Below, piece after piece: positions 6,845 through 6,992 of a stretch of 6,992 bases of DNA (within the stretch, counting starts at the first letter, position 1; every line of letters begins with the position of its first letter). The notes under the pieces are model-generated. The model did not search any database, was not told the DNA's origin, and saw only the letters and a list, made by a program, of their open reading frames with translations. The DNA is from Methylomarinum sp. (GTDB taxonomy: Bacteria; Pseudomonadota; Gammaproteobacteria; Methylococcales; Methylomonadaceae). The stretch is from contig WTAG01000546.1 of NCBI GenBank assembly GCA_013139755.1, positions 1-6,992 on the forward strand, in the 5' to 3' direction. Both the position numbers and the translations under genes were made by a program.

Positions 6845-6992
6845 TGAACTTTCTCTCCTGCTTCCAGCAGATGATATTTCATTTTTGGTAATAGCTCATC
6901 TGGCTCACAGCTTTTTACTTCGTCCAAGGCCAGCACTTTTTGAATTAAATCATTTAACTGTTCCTGTTTAGCGGGCGACATTAACAAGCCCC
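6799..6992 (-). CDS. 3' end of an unidentified gene overlapping the jetD remnant (partial)
   Basis: An open minus-strand frame enters from the window edge and reads GLLMSPAKQEQLNDLIQKV, then LALDEVKSCEPDELLPKMKYHLLEAGEK, and ends at TAA 6799-6801 after about 64 residues. It is helical and charged, unlike a random shadow frame, and carries the jetD ribosome binding site inside it. In Wadjet order the gene before jetD would be jetC, but I do not recognise an SMC-type C-terminus here. The last 16 residues overlap the jetD frame and look less protein-like. It could be a degraded or different gene. Confidence 0.4.
   Translation of the reverse strand, partial: GLLMSPAKQEQLNDLIQKVLALDEVKSCEPDELLPKMKYHLLEAGEKVQCTSSSPAYLSLPNP
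6854..6859 (-). promoter_or_regulatory. Ribosome binding site of the right jetD remnant
   Basis: AGGAGA on the minus strand stands nine bases before the GTG at 6842-6844. It is the reason for choosing this GTG as the original jetD start, and it lies inside the preceding frame, indicating a formerly overlapping, coupled gene pair. Confidence 0.5.

Noticed and set aside
1..6992. CRISPR array, tRNA or rRNA genes
   Set aside because: No regularly spaced direct repeats, no cloverleaf-like or ribosomal sequence was seen; the repeats present are inverted and isolated.

Overview
The window looks like chromosomal DNA of an AT-leaning gammaproteobacterium. The cytochrome types and the repeat style would fit a Methylococcales methanotroph, but that placement is an inference; no marker gene for taxonomy is present.

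Layout. The two ends hold decayed fragments of jetD, the DUF3322/DUF2220 nuclease subunit of the Wadjet (JetABCD) plasmid-defence system. Both fragments lie on the minus strand. The right one (about 6147-6844) carries the N-terminal DUF3322 half and is broken by a frameshift and three nonsense codons. The left one (about 1-468) carries the end of DUF3322 and most of the DUF2220 Toprim-like domain, broken by one nonsense codon and one frameshift. The two share a stretch of about 45 residues that differs at the DNA level, so they are two diverged copies rather than halves of one interrupted gene. Beside the left fragment lie a short IS200/IS605-type transposase remnant and a large imperfect palindrome (core 576-737).

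Between the jetD remnants sits an electron-transfer and export cluster. Reading the minus strand, it runs: a di-heme c4-like cytochrome c (5545-6141); a seven-heme c-type cytochrome of the 'GMHC' N-terminal type (3101-5533), 11 bases after it with a strong ribosome binding site; a strong hairpin (3057-3094); and a periplasmic parvulin prolyl isomerase (1560-2819). Facing these from the left is a TlpA/ResA-like thioredoxin with WCGPC (850-1389). A palindromic element (1444-1510) lies between the two convergent genes. The four proteins make a plausible set: two c-type cytochromes, a thiol-disulfide protein that could keep apocytochrome heme-site cysteines reduced, and a folding factor.

The most striking detail is the right-hand junction at about 6146. 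Homology to jetD stops and the di-heme cytochrome starts within a few bases, leaving that cytochrome without a usable ATG, ribosome binding site, promoter or complete signal peptide. The cluster therefore appears to have been joined to a dying Wadjet locus by a recombination or insertion that cut off the 5' end of its first gene.
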